Source of the DNA: Pacificibacter marinus
GTDB taxonomy: Bacteria; Pseudomonadota; Alphaproteobacteria; Rhodobacterales; Rhodobacteraceae
Reading direction: 5' to 3'
Length of the DNA stretch: 32,909 nucleotides
Assembly: GCF_018860665.1 (NCBI RefSeq)
Contig: NZ_JAHKPK010000019.1
Coordinates: forward strand, 1 to 32,909
The stretch's first letter is position 1. Each line of letters begins with the position of its first letter. This document shows positions 24,732 to 32,909 of this stretch, in pieces. The translations under genes and the position numbers were made by a program. Below the pieces are notes generated by a model that had not been told where the DNA came from, did no database searches, and saw nothing but the letters and a program-made list of their open reading frames with translations.

Positions 24732-25937
24732 ATGCGCGCTCGCTTGCCCATTATTTTTATTGTTGTGACCATTCTGATCGATGGCATCGGTGCTGGGCTG
24801 ATTTTCCCTGTCTTGCCTGATCTTATCTTAGAAGTCACAGGTAAGCCTTTGTCAGAGGCCGCAATCTGGGGCGGCGTTTTGGCGACAGGCTATGCCGTGA
24901 TGCAATTCGTTTGCGGCCCGATTGTGGGCAATCTGTCGGATCGCTATGGGCGCAAACCGATCTTGATCGCAGCCCTTTTTGTGCTGGCGATAGACTATGC
25001 GATCATGGCCGTCGCCGGCTCAATTTGGCTGTTGTTATTGGGCCGCATCATCGCAGGGTTGATGGCCGCGACCTATTCCACGGCTTCTGCCTTTATGGCG
25101 GATATTTCAAAGCCAGAAGACCGCGAAAAGAACTTTGGTATCATCGGGGCCGCAGTGGGGATTGGCTTTGCCTTGGGTCCGGTCATTGGCGGTTTCTTGG
25201 CCGAAGTTGACACACGCGCACCGTTTTGGGTGGCAGGGGCTATGGCCTTGGCCAACGGAATTTTTGGCCTTTTGGTGATGCCCGAGTCTTTACCCCAAGA
25301 CAAACGTCGCCCGTTTTCCATGAAACGCGCCAACCCTTTAAACTCGTTCAAATCAGTCAGTGAATTGGGTGGCGTACGCACGCTGCTTGTGGTGTTTTTC
25401 TTGTACCAAGTGGCCTTGTTCGTCTATCCCGCCATTTGGGCCTTTTACGGCCGCGAACAATTCGCCTTTTCAGCACGCGATATCGGGCTGACTCTCTTTG
25501 TATTTGGCGTCTCGATGGGGCTCTCGCAAGCCCTATTGGTTGGCCCCATCGTGAAACGCTTTGGCGCTTATAAAACGGCTGTGTTTGGCATGACATTGGA
25601 ACTGTTGATTTTTGCCACTTTCGCTGTGCTGACCCAAATTTGGCTTGTGTGGATGCTTGTTGCGCTCTCAGGTTTGGGGTCCATCGTGATGCCTGCTCTG
25701 CAAGGTATCATGAGCCGTGCCGCAAACGATGACCAACAAGGGGAACTGCAAGGCGTGCTCGGGTCCATCGCAGCACTGGCAACCATCGTCAGCCCCTTGG
25801 TGATGACCATGGTCTTTGCGCAATTTTCGCGCCCTGATACGAACTTCTATTTGCCGGGGGCACCATTTGCAGTCTCCGCGATTTTGATCGTCGCTTGCGC
25901 TGTGCTTATGCTCAACTGGCGCAAGGCCAATCGCTGA
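24732..25937 (+). CDS. MFS transporter, TetA-like (DHA1 family)
   Basis: A 401-residue, 12-helix drug:proton antiporter-like protein. Motif A is GNLSDRYGRKPIL after helix 2, motif D-like sequence is TILIDGIGAGLIFPVLPDLI in helix 1, and motif C is GIGFALGPVIGG in helix 5. The pattern is close to tetracycline exporters TetA, though the real substrate is unknown. I chose ATG 24732 over an upstream TTG at 24714 because it starts just before helix 1. Confidence 0.88.
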   Translation: MRARLPIIFIVVTILIDGIGAGLIFPVLPDLILEVTGKPLSEAAIWGGVLATGYAVMQFVCGPIVGNLSDRYGRKPILIAALFVLAIDYAIMAVAGSIWLLLLGRIIAGLMAATYSTASAFMADISKPEDREKNFGIIGAAVGIGFALGPVIGGFLAEVDTRAPFWVAGAMALANGIFGLLVMPESLPQDKRRPFSMKRANPLNSFKSVSELGGVRTLLVVFFLYQVALFVYPAIWAFYGREQFAFSARDIGLTLFVFGVSMGLSQALLVGPIVKRFGAYKTAVFGMTLELLIFATFAVLTQIWLVWMLVALSGLGSIVMPALQGIMSRAANDDQQGELQGVLGSIAALATIVSPLVMTMVFAQFSRPDTNFYLPGAPFAVSAILIVACAVLMLNWRKANR

Positions 25938-25967
25938 TCTCATCGCTGCACCTTTTGGCACAATAAG

Positions 25968-25979
25968 CGGGTCGACCCG
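25968..25979. repeat. 12-bp perfect palindrome between MFS and glycosylase genes
   Basis: CGGGTCGACCCG is self-complementary over 12 bases, 42 bases before the glycosylase start. It might be an operator; it is too short for a terminator and has no T-run. Confidence 0.3.
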
Positions 25980-26020
25980 TATCTATCAGTATGGCAGGTT
26001 GTTCAAAAAGTGGAGCAACC

Positions 26021-27193
26021 ATGAGCGATCTGAAAATATCAAACCGTGACGCGCGGCATCTATGGCTGGCGGTCAATGGATTGGCTGATCTCCCTGTTGG
26101 TCAGTTGGATACCATGGGGAATATTGACGCGCTTGGATTTGTGCAACTCGACACGATTCAAGTCGTATCGCGCGCGCATCATCACATTTTATGGAGCCGC
26201 AATCAGGCCTACCGCGAACCGATGATGGACGATCTGTTGGGACAAGGTCACGGCGTATTTGAACATTTCACCCATGACGCCTCGGTCCTGCCGATGAGCA
26301 CACTGCCTCTGTGGCAAAGGCAATTTCGGCGCATGAAAGAAAAGGTCGCGCGCTCTTCGTGGTATGGTGATGCTTTAGATGCGCGCCTGCTGGACGAGGT
26401 GATGCGCCGCATCGCGGACGAAGGCCCTCTGTCCACCCGAGACTTTGACACGAAAATCACTGGTTCCAAAGAGATGTGGAAGCGCCCGCCGCATAAAAAA
26501 GCGCTGGATTATCTGTGGTATTCTGGCGCATTGGCCACAAGCCATCGCACAGGGTTCACCAAGTATTACGATTTGGCAGAAAACGTCTTTCCGGCGGATT
26601 TGCGCATACAAAAACTGGATGACTTGGAACAGATCGATGGGCTTTGCACAATGGCATTGGACCGCATCGGCATGGGCAGCCTAACTGAAATCCGCAAGTT
26701 TTGGGACGCGACTGAGGTCAAAGAGGTCTCGAACTGGGCCAAACTCCAAGGAGCCGATTTGATCCCTGTCGAGGTACAAGCCTTTGATGGCAGTTGGAGC
26801 AAATCTTTCACCCGCGCAGATATAGAGCAGCGCTTAGACGCACTTGAACCGCCTGCGCCACGCCTGCGCATTCTCAGCCCGTTTGATCCAGCCATCCGTG
26901 ACCGCAAACGCTTAAAGCGCCTGTTCGGGTTCGATTACACCGTGGAAATGTTCGTGCCCGCCGCCAAACGGCAATGGGGATATTACGTTTATCCTGTGCT
27001 AGAGGGCGACAAGTTTATCGGTCGGATCGAGGCCAAAGCAGATCGCAAAATTGGCGTGCTGAATGTGCTCAATTTTTGGTTGGAACCTGATGTAAAACCA
27101 ACCAAAGCCCGTACCCAAAAGCTGGACGCCGAACTAGGCCGCTTTGCCAAACTTGCAGGGCTGAGCAAAGTCAACTGGATCTGCGCGCGTTAG
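26021..27193 (+). CDS. ycaQ: YcaQ-family (HTH_42) DNA crosslink-repair glycosylase
   Basis: A 390-residue protein of the AlkZ/YcaQ family, winged-helix glycosylases that unhook interstrand DNA crosslinks and alkylated bases. The catalytic QxD motif is present in GFVQLDTIQVVSRAHHH (Gln42, Asp44). Other family blocks are WKRPPHKKALDYLWYSGALA and LRILSPFDPAIRDRKRLKRLFGFDY. I start at ATG 26021 because GGAG lies ten bases upstream; the in-frame ATG at 25991 lacks one. The stop overlaps that of the convergent ligase gene by four bases. Confidence 0.9.
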   Translation: MSDLKISNRDARHLWLAVNGLADLPVGQLDTMGNIDALGFVQLDTIQVVSRAHHHILWSRNQAYREPMMDDLLGQGHGVFEHFTHDASVLPMSTLPLWQRQFRRMKEKVARSSWYGDALDARLLDEVMRRIADEGPLSTRDFDTKITGSKEMWKRPPHKKALDYLWYSGALATSHRTGFTKYYDLAENVFPADLRIQKLDDLEQIDGLCTMALDRIGMGSLTEIRKFWDATEVKEVSNWAKLQGADLIPVEVQAFDGSWSKSFTRADIEQRLDALEPPAPRLRILSPFDPAIRDRKRLKRLFGFDYTVEMFVPAAKRQWGYYVYPVLEGDKFIGRIEAKADRKIGVLNVLNFWLEPDVKPTKARTQKLDAELGRFAKLAGLSKVNWICAR

Positions 27194-28359
27194 CGCGGCA
27201 ACAAATAGGCAGCTTGCGGCACCGGATCGTCAAAAGATTTGATACTGTCGCTCAAGGCCTCATGCATCAAATGCTCGGCCAATTGTGAAAACAATATCTG
27301 TTCTTTTGCGGCTTCCCACAAGAAGAACCCGTAAGAGCCAGGAATAGGATTGATCTCATTGAACCACAGCTCGCCCGTCTCGGTATTATGCATGAAATCC
27401 ATCCGCGGCGCACCGCGCAGACCCAAGATAGTGAACGCCTTAGACGCAAAATCATATAGCCTCGCTTGCAGGTCAGGGTCGATGTCAGGATTGATGTCAC
27501 GCGTCAGCGACAACATGCCTTGCGAGGGCACGGCCGTATTGCCAAGTTTGCCACTGCCCGTACTGCCCACTTCGGCAGAGGACAGGTATTTTTCTCTAAA
27601 GTCGAGCAATTCGGCAGAGGATTTAGGCCGTTCAATTGCAGAAAATTTGATCTCGCCCTCACGGTACATCACCGCGATGTTGAGTTCTTCAAGGTTTTGC
27701 ACTTGCGGTTCGACCAAAGCAAAGCTGTCTTCTTTCAGCGCGCCTTGCAAATGCACCAGCAATTCATCGCGCGATTTGGCCAGACCAACGCCGATGCTAG
27801 AGCCCAGATTGGCGGGCTTGATGATCAAAGGATAGGACAGTTCCGCTTCGACGCGAGCGCAGACAACATCCGCGTGTTTCATTTCTTTGGCGTTGACCAC
27901 CACATGCGACAACACATTGACGCCGACTGAGGCGACCAGCGACTTGGTGGCGTCTTTGCGCATCGCCAAAGCTGAATTGATCGCGGAAAACCCCGTGCAA
28001 GGAATGCCAACCGTTTCCAGCAGACCTTGAATGCGGCCATCTTCGCCAAAAGGGCCGTGAAACACAGGCAAAGCGCAATCGATTTGTTTGGTCCAACTGC
28101 CATCCACCGATGTCAAACAAGGCCCCATATCGCCCCAAGCAAACACTACTTCGCGCAGACCTTTGGGGGCGGGTCGAAAGCGGTCCAATTGGCGCAAAGT
28201 GGCCCCATGCAAAAAGCGACCATCGAACCCCATATACACCGGTACGACGTTGATTTTACGGACATCAACCGCGTCCATCAATTGTTGTGCGCTCACAACA
28301 CTGACGTCGTGTTCTTGGCTCGGTCCGCCGAAAATGACGGCTAAGTTCAGCTTATTCAC
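27190..28359 (-). CDS. D-alanine-D-alanine ligase-like ATP-grasp enzyme
   Basis: A 389-residue Ddl-family protein, longer than DdlB (about 306). It has the N-terminal IFGGPSQEHDVSVVSA motif, PVFHGPFGEDGRIQGLLE, the ATP-grasp core YPLIIKPANLGSSIGVGLAKS, and Mg-binding MDFM...LWFNEINPIPGS. The usual NEINTxPGxT reads NEINPIPGSYGFFLW, a change next to the second amino-acid site, so the product may not be plain D-Ala-D-Ala. It begins at GTG. The divergent hydrolase and MurF-like ligase suggest a common pathway. Housekeeping ddl is normally in the dcw cluster with ftsQ and murC, which are not here. Confidence 0.87.
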   Translation of the reverse strand: MNKLNLAVIFGGPSQEHDVSVVSAQQLMDAVDVRKINVVPVYMGFDGRFLHGATLRQLDRFRPAPKGLREVVFAWGDMGPCLTSVDGSWTKQIDCALPVFHGPFGEDGRIQGLLETVGIPCTGFSAINSALAMRKDATKSLVASVGVNVLSHVVVNAKEMKHADVVCARVEAELSYPLIIKPANLGSSIGVGLAKSRDELLVHLQGALKEDSFALVEPQVQNLEELNIAVMYREGEIKFSAIERPKSSAELLDFREKYLSSAEVGSTGSGKLGNTAVPSQGMLSLTRDINPDIDPDLQARLYDFASKAFTILGLRGAPRMDFMHNTETGELWFNEINPIPGSYGFFLWEAAKEQILFSQLAEHLMHEALSDSIKSFDDPVPQAAYLLPR

Positions 28360-28399
28360 GTGTTTGCCTACAATCCATATGGAGTTTGCTTAATCGATA

Positions 28400-28431
28400 C
28401 ACTAGAAACAGATAAAGCACCATATCTAGTG
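28400..28431. promoter_or_regulatory. Interrupted inverted repeat in the divergent ligase/hydrolase promoter
   Basis: CACTAGA (28400-28406) and TCTAGTG (28425-28431) are exact inverted repeats with 18 bases between them, central in the 110-base gap between the divergent Ddl-like and hydrolase genes. A dimeric regulator bound here could control both directions. Confidence 0.35.
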
Positions 28432-28469
28432 GTCGACCAAGCGAATATCAGCAGAGTAGGCGAACATCC

Positions 28470-29219
28470 ATGTTCTATGAAAAGAGCGGCGCAGAAAATG
28501 GCACTCCGATCGTTTTTGCGCATGGATGGGGTCGCGATCATACGGATTTTGTACCAACAGCTGAACTGATCGGGCAAGCTGCGCCCACCGTGTTGCTGGA
28601 CCTTCCCGGCTTTGGCAAATCACCCCGTCCTGAGGTCGACTGGACCACGCAAGACTACGCTATTGCCGTACGCGACTTTTTGAAAACCGAACTGGGCATC
28701 ACGCGGTTTATCTGGGTTGGGCACAGCTTTGGCGGGCGCATTGGCCTGCGTCTGGGCGCCATGGCGGACTCACCTGTTGAACATCTGCATATCGTTGGCG
28801 GCGCAGGTATAAAACTGCCCCGACCATTGATAAAGCAGATCAAAGGCAAATGGCGCGGCTGGCAGTTTAACAAACAAAAAGCCTCCGCCACATCCGAAGA
28901 CGCATTGATCGCGCTTGAAGAACAATTTGGCAGCGCGGATTATGTGAGCAGCCGCACGCTTGGCCTGCGCGACATTTTCATTCGCACAGTTGAAGAAGAT
29001 CAAACGCCGATGCTGCCCAAGATCACCTGCCCCACAACCCTGTTGTATGGCGGCAAGGATACCGAGACGCCGCCCGCCATGGGCAAGGCACTGCATCAAG
29101 CCATTCCAAATTCCACCTATGTTGAATGTCCAGAGTTTGATCACATCTCGATCCTGTCCCGCGGCAGACATCAATTGACGACCCACATTCTTGAGACGTT
29201 GAAGCGGGGCCAAGTATGA
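28470..29219 (+). CDS. Alpha/beta hydrolase of the Ddl/MurF-like module
   Basis: A 249-residue alpha/beta hydrolase. VFAHGWGRDHTDF gives the oxyanion loop, GHSFGG the nucleophile Ser86, YGGKDTETP the acid and EFDHISI the histidine, so the triad is complete. Its TGA overlaps the ATG of the membrane-anchored MurF-like ligase (ATGA). Function within the module is open; an amide- or ester-hydrolysing step on a peptide product or proofreading of ligation would fit. Confidence 0.87.
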   Translation: MFYEKSGAENGTPIVFAHGWGRDHTDFVPTAELIGQAAPTVLLDLPGFGKSPRPEVDWTTQDYAIAVRDFLKTELGITRFIWVGHSFGGRIGLRLGAMADSPVEHLHIVGGAGIKLPRPLIKQIKGKWRGWQFNKQKASATSEDALIALEEQFGSADYVSSRTLGLRDIFIRTVEEDQTPMLPKITCPTTLLYGGKDTETPPAMGKALHQAIPNSTYVECPEFDHISILSRGRHQLTTHILETLKRGQV

Positions 29220-30793
29220 TCCTTATCGCCACAGTTTTGCTGATCGCTGCGCTTGCCTGTTTGGTTGTACAGCGCACCACCACCTTGCTGACCTATTTTC
29301 AGCAAGAGGAATATGACGGCACACGGTTCGTTGCCTCAAGCCGTGATGTGCGTCTGTTCGATATTCGTGCATCGGCTGCTGTCGTTATCATCCTGCTTGC
29401 GGGGCTGGCCCTGCCCAAAGCACTGAGCCTGATTTTGCTCGCGGCAGTTTTTGTGATCATCGCTTACATGGAGCGTCAGTATCGTTACAAAAAGCCACTG
29501 GCAAAAACACAACGCGCTCTGCGGATTTGGCGTTTGGCCTTGGTCCCTTTGGGCCTTGGCGCTTTGCTGGTTTTCGTGCACCCCATTTTCGCAATCCTCG
29601 TGTTACAAGCGGTGCCTTTTGCCTTGATCGGCGCGAATATGATCCTGAAGCCCTTCCAAGATCGCATCAACGAAGGCTTTGTCGATCAAGCTCGCACAAA
29701 ATTGGAAGCCCTTGATCCCATTCGCATCGGCATTACAGGATCGTTTGGCAAAACCACGGTCAAACACATGTTCGCAGAAATTTTGGAAACATCTGGTCCG
29801 GTGTTCTACAGCCCCGGATCGATCAACACCGTGCTAGGTCACACCCGCCACATCCGTCAGCGCCTGCAACATGCGCACACATATTTTGTGGCTGAAATGG
29901 GCGCCTACGGCATCGGATCGATCAAACGCCTGTGTGACTTCATCCATCCGCAATACGGCATCGTCACAGCCGTTGGCGACGCCCATACAGAACGCTTTGG
30001 CAGCATCGAGGCCATAGCACAGGCAAAATCCGAACTGGCGGCTGAGGTCTGTGCTGCGGGCGGCACCATGGTGATCAACGCGGATGTGATGCAATACGCA
30101 CCATTCAAAGCCTTGAAAGACACATATGGCGATAAGATCGTCACCGTTGGGCTGCAGGACGCTAACGTCACCATTGACGCTGTTGAAATTGAAGGTGGGT
30201 CTTGGTCGATCACGCTTAAGTCTGCTGATGCCCGCATCCCCACTTTGACGTTTGAGTTGCCATTGATTGGCGATCACAACGTAATGAATGCCGCTTTGGC
30301 CGTGACACTTGCGCTGCTGATTGATCCAAGCACCGCCGACCAAATCCCGTATTTCACAAAGACCATTTCGCAAATTCCGCACCGTTTGCAAAAGATCGAC
30401 ACACCTGGCTCAGCTCTCATCCTTGATGATGCCTATAATTCCAATGAACTTGGCTTTATGTCTGCCGTATCGGCCTTGGATAAATTGGCGAAACACCGTG
30501 GTGGACGCCGAATACTTGTGACCCCTGGCATTGCAGAACTCGGGTTAGAACATGACCGCGTTCATGATCGTTTGGGCCACTATTCTGGCACACGCTGCGA
30601 TGTGATTTACGCTGTAAACCCAAGCCGTATTGACAGCTTTGTGACTGCCGCGAAACGCGAGACGGCTGAGGTGATCGAAGTGCCAACATTTTTCGCCGCC
30701 CGCGCAGCAATTGCAAAAACGCTCACCAAGGATGACGTCGTTCTCTATGAAAACGACCTGCCAGACCTGTTGGAAGAAAAACGGTTTTTGTAA
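29216..30793 (+). CDS. Membrane-anchored MurF-like Mur ligase
   Basis: A 525-residue Mur ligase. Residues 1-145 hold about four hydrophobic segments, absent from housekeeping MurF. The ATP P-loop is GITGSFGKTT (172-181), followed by AEMGAYGIGSIKRLCDFIHPQYGI, the carbamylated-lysine region AHTERFGSIEAIAQAKSEL, the central-domain PLIGDHNVMNAALA and the C-terminal DDAYNSNELGFMSAV, all MurF-like. The family joins D-Ala-D-Ala to UDP-MurNAc-tripeptide; the membrane part and partners suggest another acceptor, perhaps membrane-bound. Translation is coupled to the hydrolase. Confidence 0.88.
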   Translation: MILIATVLLIAALACLVVQRTTTLLTYFQQEEYDGTRFVASSRDVRLFDIRASAAVVIILLAGLALPKALSLILLAAVFVIIAYMERQYRYKKPLAKTQRALRIWRLALVPLGLGALLVFVHPIFAILVLQAVPFALIGANMILKPFQDRINEGFVDQARTKLEALDPIRIGITGSFGKTTVKHMFAEILETSGPVFYSPGSINTVLGHTRHIRQRLQHAHTYFVAEMGAYGIGSIKRLCDFIHPQYGIVTAVGDAHTERFGSIEAIAQAKSELAAEVCAAGGTMVINADVMQYAPFKALKDTYGDKIVTVGLQDANVTIDAVEIEGGSWSITLKSADARIPTLTFELPLIGDHNVMNAALAVTLALLIDPSTADQIPYFTKTISQIPHRLQKIDTPGSALILDDAYNSNELGFMSAVSALDKLAKHRGGRRILVTPGIAELGLEHDRVHDRLGHYSGTRCDVIYAVNPSRIDSFVTAAKRETAEVIEVPTFFAARAAIAKTLTKDDVVLYENDLPDLLEEKRFL

Positions 30794-30853
30794 GCGCTTA
30801 AGTCAAGATGGACCCAATTCAATAAAGGTGGGATCGATAGGCATCACTGCGTT

Positions 30854-30884
30854 AAAAAGCCATAGCTTAAAGCGCTATAGCTTT
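30854..30884 (-). terminator. Terminator of the DHA2 exporter gene
   Basis: On the minus strand AAAGCTATAGC and GCTATGGCTTT form an 11-base stem with one mismatch and a 7-base loop, ending in TTTTTAA. It lies about 60 bases after the exporter stop, and may also stop the plus-strand MurF-like transcript. Confidence 0.65.
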
Positions 30885-30940
30885 CTGTCGAAACAAGCTT
30901 GATGCATTTTGACCCACACAGGACCGCTACAACGGACTGT

Positions 30941-32449
30941 TTAGCTGATCTGTTCACTCACAGGCATGGTTGTAGGCCGCAACATAATCGCCGCAGTCAG
31001 CCCTATCATCGAGACCCCAGCAGCCACCATATAAAGCCATGTGAATGCATCGGAAAACAAAATGCTGACCGCGATGCGGCTTGCCTCAGGCAAGCCAGCA
31101 AGTGCCTCGGGCGAAAGGCTGGAAGGATCGGGCACACCTACCACGCCATCGCCCCCTGCCATCAACCGCGCTGACAGAACTGCACCGTAAGTTGAAATGG
31201 CCAATGAAGCCCCTGCCATCCTACACAGCGTCACCGCGCTGGTTGCCGCGCCGATATCGGCTTGCGGAGCAATCAATTGCACGCCAATGATCGGTGATTG
31301 CTGCGCGAGACCAATCGCAAGGCCACTTACAGCCAGCACGCTTCCGATCACCCAAAGTGAAGTCCCCACCTGAATTTGTGACACTGCGATCAAGGCAAGT
31401 ACGGACAACGTGGTGCCGGTGATCAAGAACGGCTTATATTGACCGCTCCGTGCAATCAAACGGCCAGCCGTCAATGAACCAACAGCGATGCCACCGGTGA
31501 TGGCGATAAAGAACAGACCGGCATGCGCGGGCGACAGACCTGTGGTCATTTGTAAAAACAGCGCATGATAGTTGACCAGACCAATGCCGACACCGCCCGA
31601 AGTGAGCGCTACAATCAGCAAGAGTGGAAAGTTTTTATCGTTGAACAGGCTCAGCGGGATGATCGGCTCTGGCGCACGGCGCTCTATACGCACCCAAACG
31701 ATTGCAGATATTGTGGCGAGTATCAAAATCCCAAAGGTGACCGGCGTAAACATCCCGCCGAAAATATGAGAGCCATCTGCCCATAATACGATCAATCCAA
31801 TTGTGATCGCTAAAGTCGTAGCACCCGCGTAATCTATTTTAGGTTGGCGGTTCGGACGCACATAGGGCAGCAACAAGAAGATGCTGGTCAGTACCAAAAT
31901 CCCGATCGGTAAATTCACTAGAAAAATTGAGCGCCAGCCTAAATATTGGCTCATAACTCCGCCCAGTGTTGGTCCGATGGAGCCGGATGCCATCAAAACC
32001 AAGCTGGAGAAGCTTTGATACCGTGCGCGTTCACGCGGCGCGAAAAGATCGGCATTAATTGAGAAAATCGACACCATAATGCCGCCTCCGCCCAAGCCCT
32101 GCAAAACACGCGCGGCGATCAGGCTTTCCATCGACCATGCCAATCCGCAGCTTAACGATCCGATGACAAACAACGAAATCGCGAACATCATTACATATTT
32201 TCGCCCGAACAAGTCGCCCAGCTTGCCATAGACGGGCATGATCGCACTTTGCGCCAACAGATACGCGGCACTGACCCAGCCGAAGCGTTCAATCGACCCC
32301 AATTCCGCAACAATTGTGGGCAGCGCCGTGGAAACGATCTGATTGTCCAGCGTCGCCATGAACAGCGCCAGCATCATAAATACATAAATAAGAATCCTGC
32401 GACGACGGGAGAGGTTAGCGAGTGGCGCAGCAGAAGACATTGCGATCAT
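30941..32449 (-). CDS. DHA2-family (EmrB/QacA-type) MFS multidrug exporter
   Basis: A 502-residue, 14-helix drug:H+ antiporter. Helix 1 carries LDNQIVSTALPTI, motif A is GKLGDLFGRKYVMM, motif B RVLQGLGGGGIMVS and motif C SGSIGPTLGGV. Substrates are usually hydrophobic or cationic toxins. An alternative ATG lies three codons on. The promoter region carries a palindrome over a TTGACA box, indicating a repressor, but none is encoded inside the window. Confidence 0.92.
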   Translation of the reverse strand: MIAMSSAAPLANLSRRRRILIYVFMMLALFMATLDNQIVSTALPTIVAELGSIERFGWVSAAYLLAQSAIMPVYGKLGDLFGRKYVMMFAISLFVIGSLSCGLAWSMESLIAARVLQGLGGGGIMVSIFSINADLFAPRERARYQSFSSLVLMASGSIGPTLGGVMSQYLGWRSIFLVNLPIGILVLTSIFLLLPYVRPNRQPKIDYAGATTLAITIGLIVLWADGSHIFGGMFTPVTFGILILATISAIVWVRIERRAPEPIIPLSLFNDKNFPLLLIVALTSGGVGIGLVNYHALFLQMTTGLSPAHAGLFFIAITGGIAVGSLTAGRLIARSGQYKPFLITGTTLSVLALIAVSQIQVGTSLWVIGSVLAVSGLAIGLAQQSPIIGVQLIAPQADIGAATSAVTLCRMAGASLAISTYGAVLSARLMAGGDGVVGVPDPSSLSPEALAGLPEASRIAVSILFSDAFTWLYMVAAGVSMIGLTAAIMLRPTTMPVSEQIS

Positions 32450-32477
32450 CCGTGTAATGGCGGCTATGGGGTGTACG

Positions 32478-32504
32478 AGTATGCCGATGTCACATATGTG
32501 TCAA
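32478..32504 (-). promoter_or_regulatory. Promoter and palindromic operator of the DHA2 exporter
   Basis: On the minus strand TTGACA (32499-32504) is a consensus -35 box; CATACT (32478-32483) 15 bases on is a fair -10. The perfect 10-base palindrome CACATATGTG (32491-32500), extended imperfectly to GTCACATATGTGTC, overlaps the -35 box. This is the usual position for a TetR- or MarR-type repressor of an efflux pump. Confidence 0.5.
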
Positions 32505-32509
32505 CAGCA

Positions 32510-32750
32510 CATTTATTTATCTTAATTTCATGACACTTTGGGGTGAAAGATGCTTGTCCTCACCACTGCCCTACAAAGCCTGTCGTGAATTGAAGCCGTC
32601 CCTTTGAAAGCCTTTGCTGCATGTATGGATGCCCCCATTGGTGCAAGAGATTTCTGAACGGTTTGAGTGTGTGATCGGATGCATGTAGATATGCCGTTAC
32701 TCGCGAGACCTTTCCGTTAACCTCCCAGACTTGGACAGAAGGAGATGTTC
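32510..32750. other. Gap between exporter and transposase genes
   Basis: No gene is seen. It should contain the left end of the IS481-type element; TGTGATCGG at 32670-32678 has the TG start typical of that family, but the other end is outside the window, so the terminal repeat cannot be confirmed. Confidence 0.3.
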
Positions 32751-32909
32751 ATGAACAAGGATCAACGCGAGATTCAACGTAAGCTGCGGATTTTGCGCTA
32801 CGCTGAAGAGATTGGCCATGTTGCGAAAGCTTGTCGCTATTTTGGGATTGGCCGCGCCAGTTTTTACCGGTGGCGCAAGGCCTACGCCGAGCGAGGCGAA
32901 GCAGGCCTG
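32751..32909 (+). mobile_element. 5' end of an IS481-type transposase gene, cut by the window edge
   Basis: The last 53 codons read MNKDQREIQRKLRILRYAEE, then HVAKACRYFGIGRASFYRWRKAY and ERGEAGL. This is the N-terminal helix-turn-helix of IS481/IS3-like transposases that binds the element ends; the DDE catalytic domain lies beyond the window. A strong AAGGAG site is eight bases before the ATG. No frame break is seen, so the element may be intact. Confidence 0.8.

Noticed and set aside
29216-30793. Housekeeping murF
   Set aside because: The N-terminal membrane segments and the absence of dcw-cluster neighbours argue against the essential cytoplasmic MurF.
1-32909. CRISPR arrays, tRNA genes, prophage
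   Set aside because: No regularly spaced repeats, no tRNA cloverleaf noticed by eye and no phage structural genes.

Overview
The window looks like a chromosomal segment of a marine Rhodobacterales bacterium (Roseobacter group, Alphaproteobacteria). The reasons are the moderate GC content, the many ATGA-coupled gene pairs, the gene content (BioMNY, an ArsJ operon, sugar-type ABC operon with SMP-30, YcaQ) and a left edge that resembles the leader of a Rhodobacterales rRNA operon running leftwards out of the window. No database search was possible; family names rest on motifs visible in the translations.

Layout. 1-530: predicted rRNA leader and promoter (minus strand; the 16S gene would lie beyond the left edge). 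599-5650: a biotin-type cluster, with an AMP-forming ligase (disturbed N-terminus) and an atypical thiolase on plus, facing bioM-bioN-bioY-nitroreductase on minus; bioM is preceded by a coupled 19-codon ORF. 5700-6030: eroded ISL3-like transposase. 6190-9292: arsenate operon with an ArsR-ArsC fusion, the ArsJ-type GAPDH and ArsJ, each coupled by a 4-base overlap. 9300-10086: decayed DNA with a strong hairpin and a dead TctC-type binding-protein gene. 10087-15380: minus-strand operon of binding protein, ATPase, two permeases and SMP-30 lactonase. 15588-17515: divergent soluble GAF histidine kinase and NarL-type regulator, ending in a clear terminator. 17692-21813: Tat-exported acetamidase/formamidase and, divergently, a 778-residue fusion of an AraC-type regulator to a second full-length acetamidase/formamidase domain. 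22077-25937: M50-like membrane protein lacking the second HExxH histidine, two alpha/beta hydrolases (one without the nucleophile serine) and an MFS exporter. 26021-30793: YcaQ-type glycosylase, a Ddl-like ATP-grasp ligase, and divergently an alpha/beta hydrolase coupled to a membrane-anchored MurF-like ligase. 30941-32449: DHA2 drug exporter with a palindrome over its -35 box. 32751 to the end: 5' part of an IS481-type transposase.

The most unusual signal is the AraC-FmdA fusion beside a free FmdA-type enzyme about 50-60 % identical to its C-terminal domain by eye. It suggests a regulator whose sensor is a captured enzyme and whose target may be that enzyme's gene. The ArsR-ArsC fusion is a second regulator-enzyme fusion in the same 33 kb: its ArsC domain could make the arsenite that its ArsR domain senses. 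A third candidate system is the Ddl-like / hydrolase / MurF-like trio, which looks like a peptide-ligating module separate from housekeeping cell-wall synthesis. Several proteins have lost canonical catalytic residues (thiolase, PcaD-like hydrolase, M50-like protein).
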